Assembly (NCBI RefSeq): GCF_003664125.1
Contig: NZ_RCCP01000003.1
Location: 1-64,000 of the forward strand
DNA from: Planococcus citreus
Lineage (GTDB): Bacteria; Bacillota; Bacilli; Bacillales_A; Planococcaceae
Length of the DNA: 64,000 nt
Reading direction: 5' to 3'
The notes under the pieces were generated by a model that was not told the origin of the DNA, did no database searches, and was given only the letters and a program-made list of their open reading frames with translations. Shown one piece after another: positions 19,444 through 26,808 of the stretch. Position 1 is the stretch's first letter. Every line of letters starts with the position of its first letter. Made by a program: the position numbers and the translations under genes.

Positions 19444-19693
19444 GAGATCATGCCTTTCATTCGTGAAATGGATGTATGTTGCTATCAGTTAAATTATACG
19501 CAGCAAATCTACAAAAAGATTCAAATTTTTTACAGATCGTATTTGGCAGAAGGTGTTTTGCCAGTCAGGTATGAACAATGCTACAGAATGGCTCGAGGCG
19601 TGCTATAATAGATGACTTAAGGCAACTATGCGTTGTCCCAAGGCAATGGATGCCCAAAAGCCTCCAGCCAATCCTAAATTGAGGTGTAACAGA

Positions 19694-19915
19694 ATGAATA
19701 AACGATGGACGATCGATAAAATCCGGACATTCGTCAACAACAATTCCGACAGCAAGTTATTGTCGACGGAATACCACGGATTCTCCCAAAAGCTCTTGTT
19801 CAAATGCGCATGCGGCAATAACTTCGAGAAGACTTTCACGAAGTTCAATAAGAACAACCAGCGCAAATGCGATACGTGCCAACCGCCAAAAGCACCACGC
19901 GGGCAGGAAGAATAA
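19694..19915 (+). CDS. small treble-clef/zinc-ribbon-like protein
   Basis: A 73-residue protein. Four cysteines in two knuckles, CACG (CxC) and CDTC (CxxC), flank a basic helix FEKTFTKFNKNNQRK. The arrangement resembles single treble-clef zinc domains seen at the ends of phage and homing endonucleases, but no nuclease domain is present. The ATG at 19694 with GAGGTG upstream is chosen over a longer frame. A -10-like TATAAT lies at about 19605 and a terminator follows. Probably nucleic-acid binding; function unknown. Confidence 0.65.
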   Translation: MNKRWTIDKIRTFVNNNSDSKLLSTEYHGFSQKLLFKCACGNNFEKTFTKFNKNNQRKCDTCQPPKAPRGQEE

Positions 19916-19920
19916 CAGGA

Positions 19921-19956
19921 AACGCCAATTCCCATTGCAGGGGATTGGCGTTTTTC
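19921..19956 (+). terminator. terminator of the zinc-ribbon gene
   Basis: AACGCCAATTCCC and GGGGATTGGCGTT pair, followed by TTTCTG. Confidence 0.85.
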
Positions 19957-20041
19957 TGTGCAAAAGACAGAAGAATCCCCGGAGATTATGGAGACTCGCC
20001 CATCCGCTTTCTAAAGAAATAAATTATTTTTGAAAATTCGG

Positions 20042-20070
20042 TTGACTTCTTTATTTCCTAGTATTAAGAT
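20042..20070 (+). promoter_or_regulatory. promoter of the second SAM-riboswitch operon
   Basis: TTGACT (20042-20047), 17 bases, TAAGAT (20065-20070), with the S-box starting 19 bases downstream. Confidence 0.75.
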
Positions 20071-20088
20071 AGGGATTAATTTAATAAT

Positions 20089-20260
20089 CTTATCCAGAGA
20101 AGCCGAGGGACTGGCCCGATGACGCTTCAGCAACCCCTGATATCAATCAGGAAGGTGCTACTTCCAGCAAGGAGAGATTCCTTGGGAGATAAGAGAGCGG
20201 ACCCGACTATTCAAATAGCCCTCTTTTCTCGTTTATTGAGAAAAGAGGGCTATTTTTATT
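20089..20260 (+). ncRNA. SAM-I (S-box) riboswitch 2, upstream of flavin monooxygenase
   Basis: A canonical S-box: CTTATCCAGAGAAGCCGAGG, GACTGGCCCGATGACGC, TTCAGCAACC, AGGTGCTACTTCCAGCA, and the closing P1 strand GATAAG. A strong terminator AATAGCCCTCTTTTCTC/GAGAAAAGAGGGCTATT with T run occupies 20213-20260. High SAM should prevent expression of the monooxygenase-symporter operon. Confidence 0.97.
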
Positions 20261-20308
20261 TTCACTAGGGGCTGCGGAAATTACGATTTCAAAAGGAGGA
20301 ATTTGACG

Positions 20309-21700
20309 ATGACGAAGAAACGGATTTATTTGAACGCTTTTGAGATGGTGTGTGCAGGCGGACACCAGTCGCCGGGATTGTGGCTGCATGAGGACGACTG
20401 GTCGCATACATACAAGGACAGCGAATATTGGATCGAGCTTGCGAAGCTATTGGAAAAAGGGAAGTTCGACGCGGTGTTCTTAGCCGATGTGCTCGGGACC
20501 TACGACGTCTATGGCGGGACGCGCGATGCGGCGCTTCGCAATGCGGTGCAGACGCCGGTCAACGATCCGCTATTGGTCGTGCCGCTCATGTCATCGGTGA
20601 CAAAGCATTTGAGTTTCGGGGTCACGGCATCTGTCAGCCACGAACATCCGTACACCTTCGCGCGGCGCATGTCGACACTCGACCATCTAACAAAAGGGCG
20701 CATCGGCTGGAACGTCGTCACTTCCTATTTGAAAAGCGCCGCAGTGAATATCGGGCTCGATGACCAGATGAGCCACGACGAACGCTATGAATTCGCGGCC
20801 GAGTATTTGGACGTTTGCTATAAATTATGGGAAGGCAGCTGGGAAGATGGCGCGGTCGTGCGCGACAAACAGTCAAAAGTCTATACCGACCCGTCAAAAG
20901 TGCACGATATCCGCCACGAAGGCACGTACTTTAAAGTGCCAGGCGCTCATTTATCCGAACCGTCGCCGCAGCGCACGCCGGTATTGTTCCAGGCAGGAGC
21001 TTCGCCGCGCGGCAGGGAATTCGCCTCGAAGCACGCCGAATCGGTATTTACGGCAGGGCCGACGATTCCCGTCGTGAAAAAAGGCGTCGACGCACTCAGA
21101 GAACGCATCGCAGCGAATGGCCGAAATCCGGAAGATGTGCTCGTCTATACTACCTTCACCGCAATTGTCGGGAAGACCGAACAAGAAGCGCAAGAGAAAT
21201 ACGAAACCTTGAAAAGCCATGTCAGCTACGAAGGCGCACTCGCCTTGCTGAGTGGTTGGACCGGCATCGATTTCTCCGGATACGATCCCGAAGATACGCT
21301 CGAATACATCCAAAGCAACGCCATGCAATCGGCGGTCGAAGTGTTCACGCGTGCCGACCCGGATAGAAAATGGACCATCGGGGAACTCGCCACATTTGTC
21401 GGCATTGGCGGCAGAGGTCCTGTCGCGGTCGGCACACCGGAACAAGTAGCCGATGAAGTCGAGCGTTGGAGAGATGAAACAGGCGTTGACGGTTTTAATT
21501 TGGCTTACACGCTCGCGCCTGGCAGCTTCGAGGACTTTGTGGAATTGGTCGTTCCGGTCTTGCAGGAGCGTGGGCTCGTGCAGAAAGAATACACGGAAGG
21601 CACGTACCGCGAGAAAATCTACGGCAAAGGCCAGGCGCAATTGAAAGACAATCATCCGGGCAGAACGTTCAAGCACTTGCATGAACCGGCTAGAAATTAA
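20309..21700 (+). CDS. NtaA/SnaA/DszA family FMNH2-dependent monooxygenase
   Basis: A 463-residue bacterial-luciferase-like TIM-barrel protein. FLADVLGTYDVYGG, GVTASVSHEHPYTFARRMS, KGRIGWNVVTS and the C-terminal GPVAVGTPEQVADEVERW are typical of the two-component DszA/NtaA/SnaA group, which oxygenates C-S or C-N compounds with reduced flavin. ATG 20309 follows AAAGGAGGA. Control by a SAM riboswitch points to an organosulfur substrate such as a sulfone or thioether. A flavin reductase is not encoded nearby. The substrate is inferred only. Confidence 0.88.
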   Translation: MTKKRIYLNAFEMVCAGGHQSPGLWLHEDDWSHTYKDSEYWIELAKLLEKGKFDAVFLADVLGTYDVYGGTRDAALRNAVQTPVNDPLLVVPLMSSVTKHLSFGVTASVSHEHPYTFARRMSTLDHLTKGRIGWNVVTSYLKSAAVNIGLDDQMSHDERYEFAAEYLDVCYKLWEGSWEDGAVVRDKQSKVYTDPSKVHDIRHEGTYFKVPGAHLSEPSPQRTPVLFQAGASPRGREFASKHAESVFTAGPTIPVVKKGVDALRERIAANGRNPEDVLVYTTFTAIVGKTEQEAQEKYETLKSHVSYEGALALLSGWTGIDFSGYDPEDTLEYIQSNAMQSAVEVFTRADPDRKWTIGELATFVGIGGRGPVAVGTPEQVADEVERWRDETGVDGFNLAYTLAPGSFEDFVELVVPVLQERGLVQKEYTEGTYREKIYGKGQAQLKDNHPGRTFKHLHEPARN

Positions 21701-21713
21701 AGGAGGAATGCGC

Positions 21714-21824
21714 ATGCTGACAGCTTATTGGATCGCCGTCGCCGTCTTTTGGATCGTCGGGCTGACCTTATGGAATAAACTTTACCCAAAACCGAAAACG
21801 AAAGGAGGCGAACGCAATGGGTAA
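21714..21824 (+). CDS. 36-residue membrane protein, symporter accessory candidate
   Basis: A short gene with an excellent ribosome-binding site (AGGAGG at 21701-21706, seven bases ahead of ATG). The product MLTAYWIAVAVFWIVGLTLW plus a basic tail NKLYPKPKTKGGERNG is one membrane helix. It overlaps the symporter start by eight bases, so the two are probably coupled. Some sodium:solute symporters have small one-helix accessory proteins encoded just upstream; this fits that pattern. It is too short for many gene finders. Confidence 0.75.
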   Translation: MLTAYWIAVAVFWIVGLTLWNKLYPKPKTKGGERNG

Positions 21825-23331
21825 TGAAACATCTTGGTTATTGCCGCTGATTGCATTAATGCTCGTCGGCTATTTCGCCCTGACGACGTGGCTCGGCAAA
21901 AAAGGCAAAGCCCATAGTGAATCGATGAAAGGCTTTGCCATCGCGAAAGGCAAAGTCAACCCGGCTGTTGTCGGCATGAGCTTCGGCGCCTCTTACGCTA
22001 GCGCCAATTTGTTTCTCGGCGTGCCGGGCTGGGCGTATACATACGGCTTGTCGACTTTGTGGTATACGATCGGCTGCTTCGGGGTCACATGGCTCGGCCT
22101 GTTGCTGTTCACGAAAACCTTCTGGCGCTACGGGCAGAAAAATGGCGGCAGCTTGACGATTCCCCAGTGGCTCGGCAACCGTTACCACAGTAAAGCCTTG
22201 CGCGTACTCGTCGCTTTATTGGTGTTGTTCAATATCTACTATATTGTCGGGCAGAATGTGGGACTCGCGACGATGTTCGAGACGGTCATCGGCATTCCAT
22301 ATTTATGGGGCATCGCGATCGGCGTCATCATCACCGTCGTCTACGTGAGCCTTGGCGGCGCGTTCGCGCAGATCGTCAGCGATGGCATCCAAGGGGCGAC
22401 GATGGCGGTCGTGTCGCTGTTATTATTCATCTCGCTATTATGGACAATCGGCGGCGGATGGAATGTGTTCGGCACGCTGCAAGCGGAACTTCGCGCAATC
22501 GACCCGGCACTTGTTTCGCCGTTGTCGACTGGCGGGCCGTTCTATAGCGGCTTTGCCATCTTGAGCATCCAGTGGCTGCTGTTTTCATTCGTATTGCTGC
22601 CGCATTTGATGAATAAAGTGCTGACGGTCGAAAAAGAGGAAGACTTGCGAACCTTCACTTTATCCGCCGGTGTCTCTTTATTCACGCTGTCGATCTTCTC
22701 GGTATTCGCCGGACTTGCGGCGCGCATCATCTTGCCGGGCCTTTCGTCAGCTGACAGTGCTATTCCGGCATACATCATGGAAGCTTTCCCGGTTGTCATC
22801 GTCGCGCTGCTCGTCATGGGATTGATCTCCGCGATCCTGTCAACGACCGACAGTTTGTACCTTGGCATCACCAACAGCATCGGCAACGATTTGTTCAAAG
22901 TGCTGGCAGTGCCGGTTCTCTATAAAAACAAGAATCTGACGGAGCAGGAACTCGACGCCAAAGTACTGAAAGCCTCGAAAGTGTCGCTGGTCTTTATCGG
23001 CCTTGTGTCGCTTTATATGTCGATCAACCGGCCGGAATCCTTAGCCTTGCTGACGAATTTTGGGACCTCGGCGATCATCAGCGGCATCGCAGCGCCGATC
23101 AGCCTTGGATATTTCTGGAAGCATGCCAATAAATCCGGTGCCATCGCTTCCGTCGTCAGCGGTGCCGGCTGCTATATGACTTTGACCGGAACCGGCATCA
23201 TCGAACACGTTTTCCAGGCGATGTTCTTCAGTTCGATCCTCGGCTTCACGTCGATGATTACGGTGAGCCTGCTTGCTGAAACCTTGAGAAAGCGCGAAAA
23301 GACTTCGCAGGAAGCGGTTCGCGGATTGTAA
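21817..23331 (+). CDS. sodium:solute symporter (SSS family)
   Basis: A 504-residue transporter with about 13 membrane helices. GKVNPAVVGMSFGASYASANLFLGVPGWAY matches the first-helix region of SSS carriers, and LISAILSTTDSLYLGITNSIGND is the family's core helix with the sodium-site Ser/Thr residues. It takes up a solute with Na+ at the cytoplasmic membrane. The operon (SAM riboswitch, monooxygenase, small membrane protein) suggests the solute is the monooxygenase's sulfur-containing substrate, but this is inference. It ends at a terminator. Confidence 0.9.
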   Translation: MGNETSWLLPLIALMLVGYFALTTWLGKKGKAHSESMKGFAIAKGKVNPAVVGMSFGASYASANLFLGVPGWAYTYGLSTLWYTIGCFGVTWLGLLLFTKTFWRYGQKNGGSLTIPQWLGNRYHSKALRVLVALLVLFNIYYIVGQNVGLATMFETVIGIPYLWGIAIGVIITVVYVSLGGAFAQIVSDGIQGATMAVVSLLLFISLLWTIGGGWNVFGTLQAELRAIDPALVSPLSTGGPFYSGFAILSIQWLLFSFVLLPHLMNKVLTVEKEEDLRTFTLSAGVSLFTLSIFSVFAGLAARIILPGLSSADSAIPAYIMEAFPVVIVALLVMGLISAILSTTDSLYLGITNSIGNDLFKVLAVPVLYKNKNLTEQELDAKVLKASKVSLVFIGLVSLYMSINRPESLALLTNFGTSAIISGIAAPISLGYFWKHANKSGAIASVVSGAGCYMTLTGTGIIEHVFQAMFFSSILGFTSMITVSLLAETLRKREKTSQEAVRGL

Positions 23332-23334
23332 AGA

Positions 23335-23362
23335 AAAGCCCCGAGATCATTCGGGGCTTTTT
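23335..23362 (+). terminator. symporter operon terminator
   Basis: AAAGCCCCGA-GATCAT-TCGGGGCTTT followed by TTC. A nearly identical second copy lies at 23602-23629. Confidence 0.92.
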
Positions 23363-23383
23363 CAGCTGTCGACAAGTTTAAGA

Positions 23384-23518
23384 AATCGTATTTTCCGAAG
23401 CTTATCGCTCGCTTTCCGTGGGCTCGCGCCCAAGCCTCCTCATCCGCTTCGCTGCTTGCGGGGTCTCGGTCGTCTCGCTGATCCACTGGAGTCGAGCGAA
23501 CACTTCTCCAAATACTTA
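23384..23518 (+). repeat. dispersed intergenic repeat, family B, copy 1
   Basis: The stretch TTTTCCGAAGCTTATCGCTC, then GCTTTCCGTGGGCTCGCGCC, CAAGCCTCCTC, a variable 16-18 base segment, GCGGGGTCTCGGTCGTCTCG, CTGATCCACTGGAGTCGAGCG and CACTTCTCCAAATACTTA recurs at 49393-49587 (same strand) and 46748-46951 (opposite strand). This is the shortest copy. It is gene-free, flanked by two copies of the same terminator, and shows no transposase. Confidence 0.85.
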
Positions 23519-23601
23519 TCTAGAACATTGAATATTAAATGTAGAAGTGACGATTGCTCTCCAATTCACAATGGATTAATAGACTTCTTGAACATCCTAG
23601 G

Positions 23602-23629
23602 AAAGCCCCGAAATCATTCGGGGCTTTTT
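23602..23629 (+). terminator. second copy of the same terminator
   Basis: AAAGCCCCGAAATCATTCGG followed by GGCTTTTT, differing from the copy at 23335-23362 by one base. The two flank repeat B copy 1 and an AT-rich stretch. No gene reads into this copy now. Confidence 0.88.
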
Positions 23630-23763
23630 CTTATCCCGCCAATCTTCAGGAAAATTTCATAAATCCAAGTGCGCCGCTCTTGTTTCTTCTGTTCAAATGA
23701 AATAGGCTGAAAAGAGTTGATGAAAAAATGATTTGACCTAACGAGAAAGAAGGAATTATTCCG

Positions 23764-24339
23764 ATGAAGAAAACGATGATTTTATTGAGCGCATTGCTGG
23801 TGTTTCCGATTTCAGCACAAGCGCATTCTGTGCTCGAAGCCTCGACGCCGGCTGAAGGGGAGCTCGTAACCGAACCGGTTGTAGCCGTTGCACTTGATTT
23901 CAGTGCCGGTATTGAAGAAGGCAGTTCCATGACGATGACAATGGACGGGACCGCTGTGGATTTCAGTGAAGTGGCCGTTATGGATGACCAATTGATCGGT
24001 ACGCCGGCTGAGGTGCTTGAGGACGGTGCTTATGTCGTGGAATACGATGTGCTGAGCGAAGATGGTCATCCGATCCAAGGGTCACTTGCTTTTGAGCTGC
24101 AGGCAGGCGATGAAGAAGCGGCACAAGAGGAGCCGGCTGAAGAATCAGCTGAACCGGAAGCTGATGAGAACGTAGCTGTGGAAACAGAGCAAACGGAAGC
24201 CACTGGTATGGAGCAAGCGGCAGCGGGCGACCCGGAAGCTCCGAGAGAAAATAATGGTTCCAGCATGACCTTGATCATCGCGGGCATCGCCATTATCCTA
24301 TTGATCGCAGCAGTTGTCCTGATGCGTAGAAAACGATGA
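23764..24339 (+). CDS. copC: CopC domain copper-binding exported protein
   Basis: A 191-residue exported protein: a signal peptide ending AQA, then a mature N-terminus starting HSVLEASTP, so the CopC-type copper-ligand histidine is the first mature residue. The CopC beta-sandwich (to about residue 112) ends with the second typical motif YDVLSEDGHPIQGS. An acidic linker rich in Glu/Ala follows, then a C-terminal membrane helix and RRKR anchor. It overlaps copD by ATGA. CopC delivers or sequesters copper outside the membrane. Confidence 0.9.
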   Translation: MKKTMILLSALLVFPISAQAHSVLEASTPAEGELVTEPVVAVALDFSAGIEEGSSMTMTMDGTAVDFSEVAVMDDQLIGTPAEVLEDGAYVVEYDVLSEDGHPIQGSLAFELQAGDEEAAQEEPAEESAEPEADENVAVETEQTEATGMEQAAAGDPEAPRENNGSSMTLIIAGIAIILLIAAVVLMRRKR

Positions 24340-25397
24340 GCTGGTTGATCGCACTGTCGGATTTTTTTCTTTATGTAGTGCTGGCGTTCCTTGCAGGGGA
24401 TGTCGTCTTGCGCTGCGTCAAATCGGAGAAAAAGCCGCTTATTGAGGTTCCGAAAAAGCTGCTCTTGATTGCGCTTGCGCTTATTCCGCTGTTACTTGCA
24501 CCACCTGTCATCCAGCTGGTTTTGCTGCTGTCGGAAAGCTTCGGAATGATGCAAGCAATCGTTGATGTCACGACGGAATTTCGCGCTGGTCAAAGCTATG
24601 TATTCGGTACCTTGATGGCGGTGGCATGGTTGATCGTGGTGTGGCGCGACGGATCGTGGGTATTCCGCGCGTTTTGGCTCGTGCTCAGCGTGCTCAATGT
24701 GGCTTATGCGAGCCACGCTGCGTCCATTGCGGACTGGCAAGGATTTGCCGGGCATGCGCTTCATTTTCTGGCGCTCGTATTATGGGCAGGCGTATTGATC
24801 CACATCGCCTGGTTTTTGCGCGACGGGCGCAATTGGCGCGCGTTTCTTAAATGGTTTACGCCGTTTTCTGTTGTCCTGATGATCATTTTGATCGGCAGCG
24901 GCATCTGGCTCATGCTGTTTTTCGTGGCGCCGGAAGATTACGCGAGCTCGTGGATTTTGCCGTACGGACAGCTCTTGCTGCTGAAGCATTTGAGTATCGT
25001 GCCGCTCTTGCTTGCAGCGTTCATCAATGCCGTCTTGTCCCGAAGCGATGAGCCGAACCGCTCTTGGCTCAAAGTGGAGAGCTGGCTTCTGCTATTGGTG
25101 TTATTGATCACCGCTTTCATGAGCAAGCTTGCCCCGCCGCATAATATCAACGAAACGTTCCGGATGGAAGGCGGCGCGCCATTTGTCGAATGGGTCGCAG
25201 GACCGCAGTATCTTCCGGTCCATGCGGTATGGACGCCGAATATCGACGGTTTCTTGATGATGGCGATCGGCCTGATCTTCCTGGGCTTGCAATGGCTTGG
25301 CTATCGCAAACAGCTGCCTGAATGGTTGTCGTTCATCTTCGGTCTAGGGTTTGTCGCAGCGACTTATATTGGATTAATGTTCAGTTTTCTATTTTAA
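24336..25397 (+). CDS. copD: CopD family copper transport membrane protein
   Basis: A 353-residue polytopic protein with about eight membrane helices. The CopD domain occupies the middle to C-terminal region, with AHSASIADWQGFAGHALHF-like His-containing helices (SHAASIADWQGFAGHALHFL) and LLLKHLSIVPLLLAAFIN. CopD works with CopC in copper uptake. In B. subtilis the two domains are fused in YcnJ; here they are separate, overlapping genes. No YcnI or YcnK homologue is nearby. The stop TAA overlaps a following small ORF. Confidence 0.88.
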   Translation: MSWLIALSDFFLYVVLAFLAGDVVLRCVKSEKKPLIEVPKKLLLIALALIPLLLAPPVIQLVLLLSESFGMMQAIVDVTTEFRAGQSYVFGTLMAVAWLIVVWRDGSWVFRAFWLVLSVLNVAYASHAASIADWQGFAGHALHFLALVLWAGVLIHIAWFLRDGRNWRAFLKWFTPFSVVLMIILIGSGIWLMLFFVAPEDYASSWILPYGQLLLLKHLSIVPLLLAAFINAVLSRSDEPNRSWLKVESWLLLLVLLITAFMSKLAPPHNINETFRMEGGAPFVEWVAGPQYLPVHAVWTPNIDGFLMMAIGLIFLGLQWLGYRKQLPEWLSFIFGLGFVAATYIGLMFSFLF

Positions 25398-25513
25398 TGA
25401 AAAGCCATCCCTGGAATGGTGAGTCTCAGACACCAGTTGACGATGCTGTACTCGAAAATTTGGGGCCGGCGGAGAAAAAATATCTTGAACCGGCTCTTGA
25501 AAAAGCGAGCTGA
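25397..25513 (+). CDS. 38-residue ORF coupled to copD
   Basis: A short frame beginning in TAATG with the copD stop codon; product MKSHPWNGESQTPVDDAVLE followed by NLGPAEKKYLEPALEKAS. It is acidic and likely helical at its C-terminus, with no Cys. There is no independent ribosome-binding site, so translation would depend on coupling. A terminator follows ten bases after its stop, which supports it as the last operon member. It could still be chance. Confidence 0.45.
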   Translation: MKSHPWNGESQTPVDDAVLENLGPAEKKYLEPALEKAS

Positions 25514-25522
25514 CGAATACCG

Positions 25523-25557
25523 AACGCCTCCGGAAGGCCAACTTCCGGAGGCGTTTT
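25523..25557 (+). terminator. copCD operon terminator
   Basis: AACGCCTCCGGAAG and CTTCCGGAGGCGTT form a perfect stem followed by TTCTATT. Confidence 0.9.
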
Positions 25558-25661
25558 CTATTGTTTCACTAGGCAGGGAAAACAGCTGCTGTGTCGAAAG
25601 AAACTACAAAGGAAATAGTTTTCGGGTAACAGCGCAGCAAAATCGGAGAGGGGTATGTGGC

Positions 25662-26495
25662 ATGAAACGCAGATGGCCGGTTTTAGCATTGACATCACTT
25701 GGGGTATTCGGAGCTTACCGAAAATACAAAGACATGACGCGGCTCGTCAAGCCGACGTGGCCGGAAGTCCGTCACGCCGGGGAAGTGGAACAGGCAAGAA
25801 CGGGTAATCTCCCGAAACCGATTGCCAAATGGCTGGAAGCAAGCGGCGCAATCGGCCGCGAACAAGTGATGGGCGTCTATGTAAAGCAAGTGGGCTGGAT
25901 GAAAACCAAGCCTGACCAGGAAGAATGGACCGAATCGACCGCCGAGCAATACAGTTTTGTTGAACCGCCGTCGTTTTATTGGAAAGCGCGCATGAAAGTG
26001 GATGGCTTGTTCGTCACAGGGTCCGACAGTTTTCGGGACGGCCGCGCAGGCATGCGCATCCGCTTCGCGGGGCTCGTGCCGATCAACCGGGCGATGCCCG
26101 ACGGCAAGCTCGATGAATCGGCTTTGCAGCGCTTTTTAATGGAGATGGCCTGGCTGCCTGGGCTGGTATTCAGCCCATACGTGCGTTTTTTGAACAGCAA
26201 CGAACGTTCCGTGGAAGCGGAAATGACCTATAACGGGTCGACCGCCAATGTGACTTTCGAGTTTGATGAAACAGGGCGCATGAAGCGGGCGCGCGCGATG
26301 CGCTATAAAGAGGTCGGGGAAGATGCCAAGCGCTTGCCGTGCATCGCAGAAGTGCATGAATGGCAAACAGTCGACGGCATCGAAATCCCGCGGCGCATCG
26401 ACATCACGTGGATCATCAACGGCCAAGCCTTCACTTGGTATAAATTCACCGTCGAAGCCGCCAAATTCAACCCGCGCGTCCCGGATGCCTGGTAG
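25662..26495 (+). CDS. DUF6544/DUF6920-like protein
   Basis: A 277-residue protein that I match from memory to the DUF6544/DUF6920 group: LPKPIAKWLEASGAIGRE, VEPPSFYWKARMKVDGLFV, GRAGMRIRFAGLVP, MEMAWLPGLVFSPYVRF and ATMTYNG-like AEMTYNGSTANVTFEF. The N-terminus WPVLALTSLGVFGAYRKYKD may be a short membrane anchor. The function of this family is unknown to me. The start at 25662 after GGAGAGGGG is chosen over a longer frame that runs back into the copCD terminator. Confidence 0.75.
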   Translation: MKRRWPVLALTSLGVFGAYRKYKDMTRLVKPTWPEVRHAGEVEQARTGNLPKPIAKWLEASGAIGREQVMGVYVKQVGWMKTKPDQEEWTESTAEQYSFVEPPSFYWKARMKVDGLFVTGSDSFRDGRAGMRIRFAGLVPINRAMPDGKLDESALQRFLMEMAWLPGLVFSPYVRFLNSNERSVEAEMTYNGSTANVTFEFDETGRMKRARAMRYKEVGEDAKRLPCIAEVHEWQTVDGIEIPRRIDITWIINGQAFTWYKFTVEAAKFNPRVPDAW

Positions 26496-26541
26496 AGATC
26501 AGAAATGTAACAGAAAGTTCTTTGTTTTTTGATAAATCACC

Positions 26542-26570
26542 TTGACCCAAATCACCGCAGGGGGTATCAT
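26542..26570 (+). promoter_or_regulatory. promoter of the yitJ-metH operon
   Basis: TTGACC (26542-26547), 17 bases, TATCAT (26565-26570), 30 bases upstream of the S-box. Confidence 0.75.
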
Positions 26571-26599
26571 GTGGGAATACTGAAAACTGCATAGTGAAT

Positions 26600-26752
26600 T
26601 CTTATCTAGAGAAGTCGAGGGACTGGCCCGATGACGCTTCAGCAACCAGCCGCTTGCGGTCAGGTGCTAATTCCAGCAGGCACACGCCTGGCAGATGAAA
26701 AGGAACGAGTCCGATATCGTAAAGCCTTCTTTTTCATGGAAGGCTTTTTTTG
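26600..26752 (+). ncRNA. SAM-I (S-box) riboswitch 3, upstream of yitJ
   Basis: S-box core: TCTTATCTAGAGAAGTCGAGG, GACTGGCCCGATGACGC, TTCAGCAACCAGCC, GGTCAGGTGCTAATTCCAGC, and P1 3' strand AGATGAAAAGG. The terminator AAAGCCTTC/GGAAGGCTTT plus T run is at 26721-26752. Its loop CTTTTTCAT can pair with ATGAAAAG of P1, a plausible antiterminator. B. subtilis yitJ has the same control. Confidence 0.96.
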
Positions 26753-26808
26753 TTTCATATCGATGCGTCCGCAGCTGCACGGCAAAATCAGACAGAGGAG
26801 GACGAATC

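Noticed and set aside
19616..19693. Riboswitch leader in front of the zinc-ribbon gene
   Set aside because: The segment has a TATAAT and some G/C-rich words, but no aptamer consensus or terminator could be drawn.
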